Assembly: GCA_024998705.1 (NCBI GenBank)
Contig: JACOEF010000290.1
Span: 1 to 7,145, forward strand
Source of the DNA: Nitrospira sp.
GTDB lineage: Bacteria; Nitrospirota; Nitrospiria; Nitrospirales; Nitrospiraceae
Direction of reading: 5' to 3'
Length of the DNA: 7,145 bases
Shown here: in pieces, positions 5,581-7,145 of the stretch
Numbering within the stretch: position 1 is the first letter of the stretch
Layout of the letters: the number at the start of each line of letters is the position of its first letter
Notes under the pieces: model-generated
Database searches by the model: none
The model's input: only the letters and a program-made list of their open reading frames with translations
What the model was told of the DNA's origin: nothing
Translations under genes and position numbers: made by a program

Positions 5581-6470
5581 GACGGACGCATGCCGCTCGG
5601 CACCTGTGACTCCGACAGGCCGAGAAGTTTCTGCAACGCGAGCAAATCCTTTTCCACCGGGCACGCAAAATCTCGGCTCCATTCCCACCAGGATCCCGGG
5701 TAATTCCGCAGCCGCTCATACCCCGCCAGACGCAACACAAAATAAAGCCAGCCCGAGCGCACCCCGCCCGTGCAATAGCAGACCGTCTCCTGTTGAGGAT
5801 TTAGCCCCTTCGAGTCCAGCTGCGCCTTGATGCCGGCCAGATCCTTCACCGTGGCGTCAGGGTTCAGAAATCCGCTCCACGCCACATGGACGGCACCGGG
5901 AATATGGCCGGGCCTCGGAATACCGGAAATTTCTTTACCGAGATACTCTTCCAGGCTTCGCGCATCCACGATCGTAGTCGTCGGGTTCGCCTTCCGCACA
6001 ATCCCTTTCAACTCCTCTTTCATGATGATCACCGACTCGACCGGCGAGACGACGAAATTGCCCGGCGCGCACCGGACGGCACCATGCTCGAACGGCCGGC
6101 GTTCATTGATCCACTTCACCCATCCACCGTCCAGTACCTTGAGGTTTTTGTGGCCCAAGTATTCCAACATCCAGAACATGCGGCCTTCATCGCCCCAATT
6201 GTCGAAGGGGTTCGAATAAATCACCACTTCGCTATCCTGATTAATCCCGAGCGCTTGCACGCGTTTCTCGATTCGTTTCAAGTCCGGATCCAGCAACCCC
6301 TTGGCGACAGCATTGGGGTCGCTATATTCATGCCAGGTGGATTGCACGGCACCGGGGATATGACTCCCAAACTCGTAGGCAGCCCTGCCTCGCACATCAA
6401 GCACGACGAGGCCTGGTTCTCCCAGGCGATTCTGAAGCGTTTCACTATCAATGAGTAATGGATGTGGCAT
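5577..6470 (-). CDS. Two-domain sulfurtransferase (thiosulfate/3-mercaptopyruvate type, rhodanese fold)
   Basis: This 297-residue protein has two rhodanese domains, the usual layout for thiosulfate or 3-mercaptopyruvate sulfurtransferases. These move sulfane sulfur via a cysteine persulfide to cyanide, thiols or proteins. The N-terminal domain (about 5-125) has LDVR (24-27), HIPGAV (37-42) and LDGGW (113-117), but its loop SNPFDNWGDEGR (86-97) lacks cysteine, so it is structural. The C-terminal domain has VDAR (168-171), a second GHIPGAV (about 188-194) and the active loop C233-TGGVRS. The loop differs from CRKGVT of bovine rhodanese and CG(S/T)GVT of mercaptopyruvate enzymes, so donor preference is unclear. 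A second cysteine, C231, is two residues before C233. No signal peptide is seen, so it is probably cytoplasmic. The ATG at 6470 has GAGGA just upstream; an open frame to 6584 lacks family similarity and overlaps the upstream gene. It follows the multihaem cytochrome gene by 28 bp, suggesting an operon. Confidence 0.92.
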   Translation of the reverse strand: MPHPLLIDSETLQNRLGEPGLVVLDVRGRAAYEFGSHIPGAVQSTWHEYSDPNAVAKGLLDPDLKRIEKRVQALGINQDSEVVIYSNPFDNWGDEGRMFWMLEYLGHKNLKVLDGGWVKWINERRPFEHGAVRCAPGNFVVSPVESVIIMKEELKGIVRKANPTTTIVDARSLEEYLGKEISGIPRPGHIPGAVHVAWSGFLNPDATVKDLAGIKAQLDSKGLNPQQETVCYCTGGVRSGWLYFVLRLAGYERLRNYPGSWWEWSRDFACPVEKDLLALQKLLGLSESQVPSGMRPS

Positions 6471-6498
6471 GGGTTCCTCGATCTCAGTCGGTGATTGG

Positions 6499-7145
6499 TT
6501 ACCCCTTCGATACGGTCGGGCTCGCACAGGCCATCGGCGGCGGTTCGGGCAAGGGATCGACCAATGCCCTCGCCAGCGTCTCATTCAGCGGCACTTCACG
6601 CTCATAGACCGTATACGCGTACGGGTCATCCGCCATGAGGCCGTACTTGGTCTTTAACATCTCGTGCTGCCCGTCGGTCAGAATGTGGTACCGAACGCGG
6701 GCCTTCAGCGTCAACCCCTTGGATGCCTCCGGCATCCGGTAGGTAAATTGATACTCCCGACTGGCCAAGGGGAGCAAGCGGTTAGCGTACAACTCTACGA
6801 TGGCCGGTTGCCACATAATCCAGCGGCCCATCGTGTGCGATTTTTCGGCCAACACCTGCCGGTTCCCGTCTTGAACCGTGAATTCCACCGTAAAGTGCCG
6901 GTCCGGATCGCCGGTCGGAATCTTGTGCCCGGCCCCGGCATTCATCAGGGAGAGCGTGACCGTAACCTGCTCGCCCGGTTTGGGAGCCGGAGGATCGGCT
7001 TTCACCTGAATCGCTACAGCCCGCTTCACCATGTCGGGATCGTGCCCTCCCCGCCAAAGATGTCGACGCCCACGCCTGATCGGCCCGTTTTCGGCCACCG
7101 GCCGGTCGACCTCCGGCATATGGCAACTTTGGCAGATGAAGCCCC
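6499..7145 (-). CDS. Multihaem c-type cytochrome, C-terminal part (5' end outside window)
   Basis: The frame is open through the right edge, and 214 residues are visible before TAA at 6499-6501. The first residues contain a covalent haem-binding motif CQSCH (visible residues 4-8), followed by MPEV. Next comes RRHLWRGGHDPDMVKRA (26-42), whose histidines H28 and H34 are plausible distal haem ligands. A beta-rich C-terminal domain follows, with the phrase NAGAGHKIPTG (68-78) that I recognise from the tail of many periplasmic multihaem cytochromes. The visible motif is probably the last haem site, since none follows it. No C-terminal membrane helix is present, so the protein is likely soluble or anchored at its missing N-terminus. 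Role: electron transfer or redox catalysis in the periplasm; the haem count and exact type cannot be told from this end. The first ATG inside the window (7119) is not the start, because the haem motif lies upstream of it. The sulfurtransferase gene follows by 28 bp. Confidence 0.88.
   Translation of the reverse strand, partial: GFICQSCHMPEVDRPVAENGPIRRGRRHLWRGGHDPDMVKRAVAIQVKADPPAPKPGEQVTVTLSLMNAGAGHKIPTGDPDRHFTVEFTVQDGNRQVLAEKSHTMGRWIMWQPAIVELYANRLLPLASREYQFTYRMPEASKGLTLKARVRYHILTDGQHEMLKTKYGLMADDPYAYTVYEREVPLNETLARALVDPLPEPPPMACASPTVSKG

Noticed and set aside
5497..5688. Longer start for the SmbP-like protein
   Set aside because: The extension overlaps the sulfurtransferase gene, lies before the predicted promoter, and would place 64 residues ahead of a clear signal peptide.
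6471..6584. Longer start for the sulfurtransferase
   Set aside because: The added Arg/Pro-rich residues overlap the end of the cytochrome gene and do not look like a targeting signal; ATG 6470 has a good ribosome site.
1..7145. CRISPR array, tRNA or rRNA gene, insertion sequence, or defence system
   Set aside because: No regularly spaced repeats, cloverleaf-like segment, transposase or defence-type domain could be seen on either strand.

Overview
This 7.1-kb window is a densely packed, GC-rich bacterial chromosome segment. A small His-rich periplasmic metal-binding protein of the SmbP type, a multihaem c-type cytochrome with a C-terminal beta domain, and a degenerate CGT-rich intergenic repeat together suggest Nitrospirota, perhaps Nitrospira. 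This is inferred from gene content and general recollection, not from a phylogenetic marker. All seven genes look intact except the two cut by the window edges. I see no RNA gene, IS element, prophage, CRISPR array or defence system.

Layout. At 1-594 (minus) lies an arylamine N-acetyltransferase cut at its 3' end. A 168-bp divergent control region (595-762) holds candidate promoters for both flanking genes, a threefold repeat of a Shine-Dalgarno-like unit and a 13-bp palindrome. At 763-3567 (plus) lies a UvrA-family excision-repair ATPase with non-canonical segments. Convergent to it on the minus strand are an AlgH/YqgE (UPF0301) protein (3640-4200) and, upstream of that, a carbon-nitrogen hydrolase of the nitrilase superfamily (4265-5056). 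Next on the minus strand is a self-contained unit: promoter (5552-5580), SmbP-like gene (5140-5496) and a strong intrinsic terminator (about 5072-5108). Behind it come a two-domain thiosulfate/mercaptopyruvate-type sulfurtransferase (5577-6470) and the C-terminal part of a multihaem cytochrome c (6499 to the right edge). The last two are probably co-transcribed, the cytochrome first.

How the genes relate. The cytochrome and the SmbP-like protein point to the periplasm (redox chemistry and metal buffering). The sulfurtransferase follows the cytochrome by 28 bp. The nitrilase-family and AlgH genes form a second minus-strand pair, beginning just behind the SmbP terminator, which leaves no room for an ordinary promoter between terminator and nitrilase start. 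NAT and UvrA share only the divergent promoter region. Most of the window is ordinary housekeeping or accessory metabolism. The observations most worth checking are the layout around the SmbP terminator, the internal duplication in SmbP, the NAT leader architecture and the UvrA variant.
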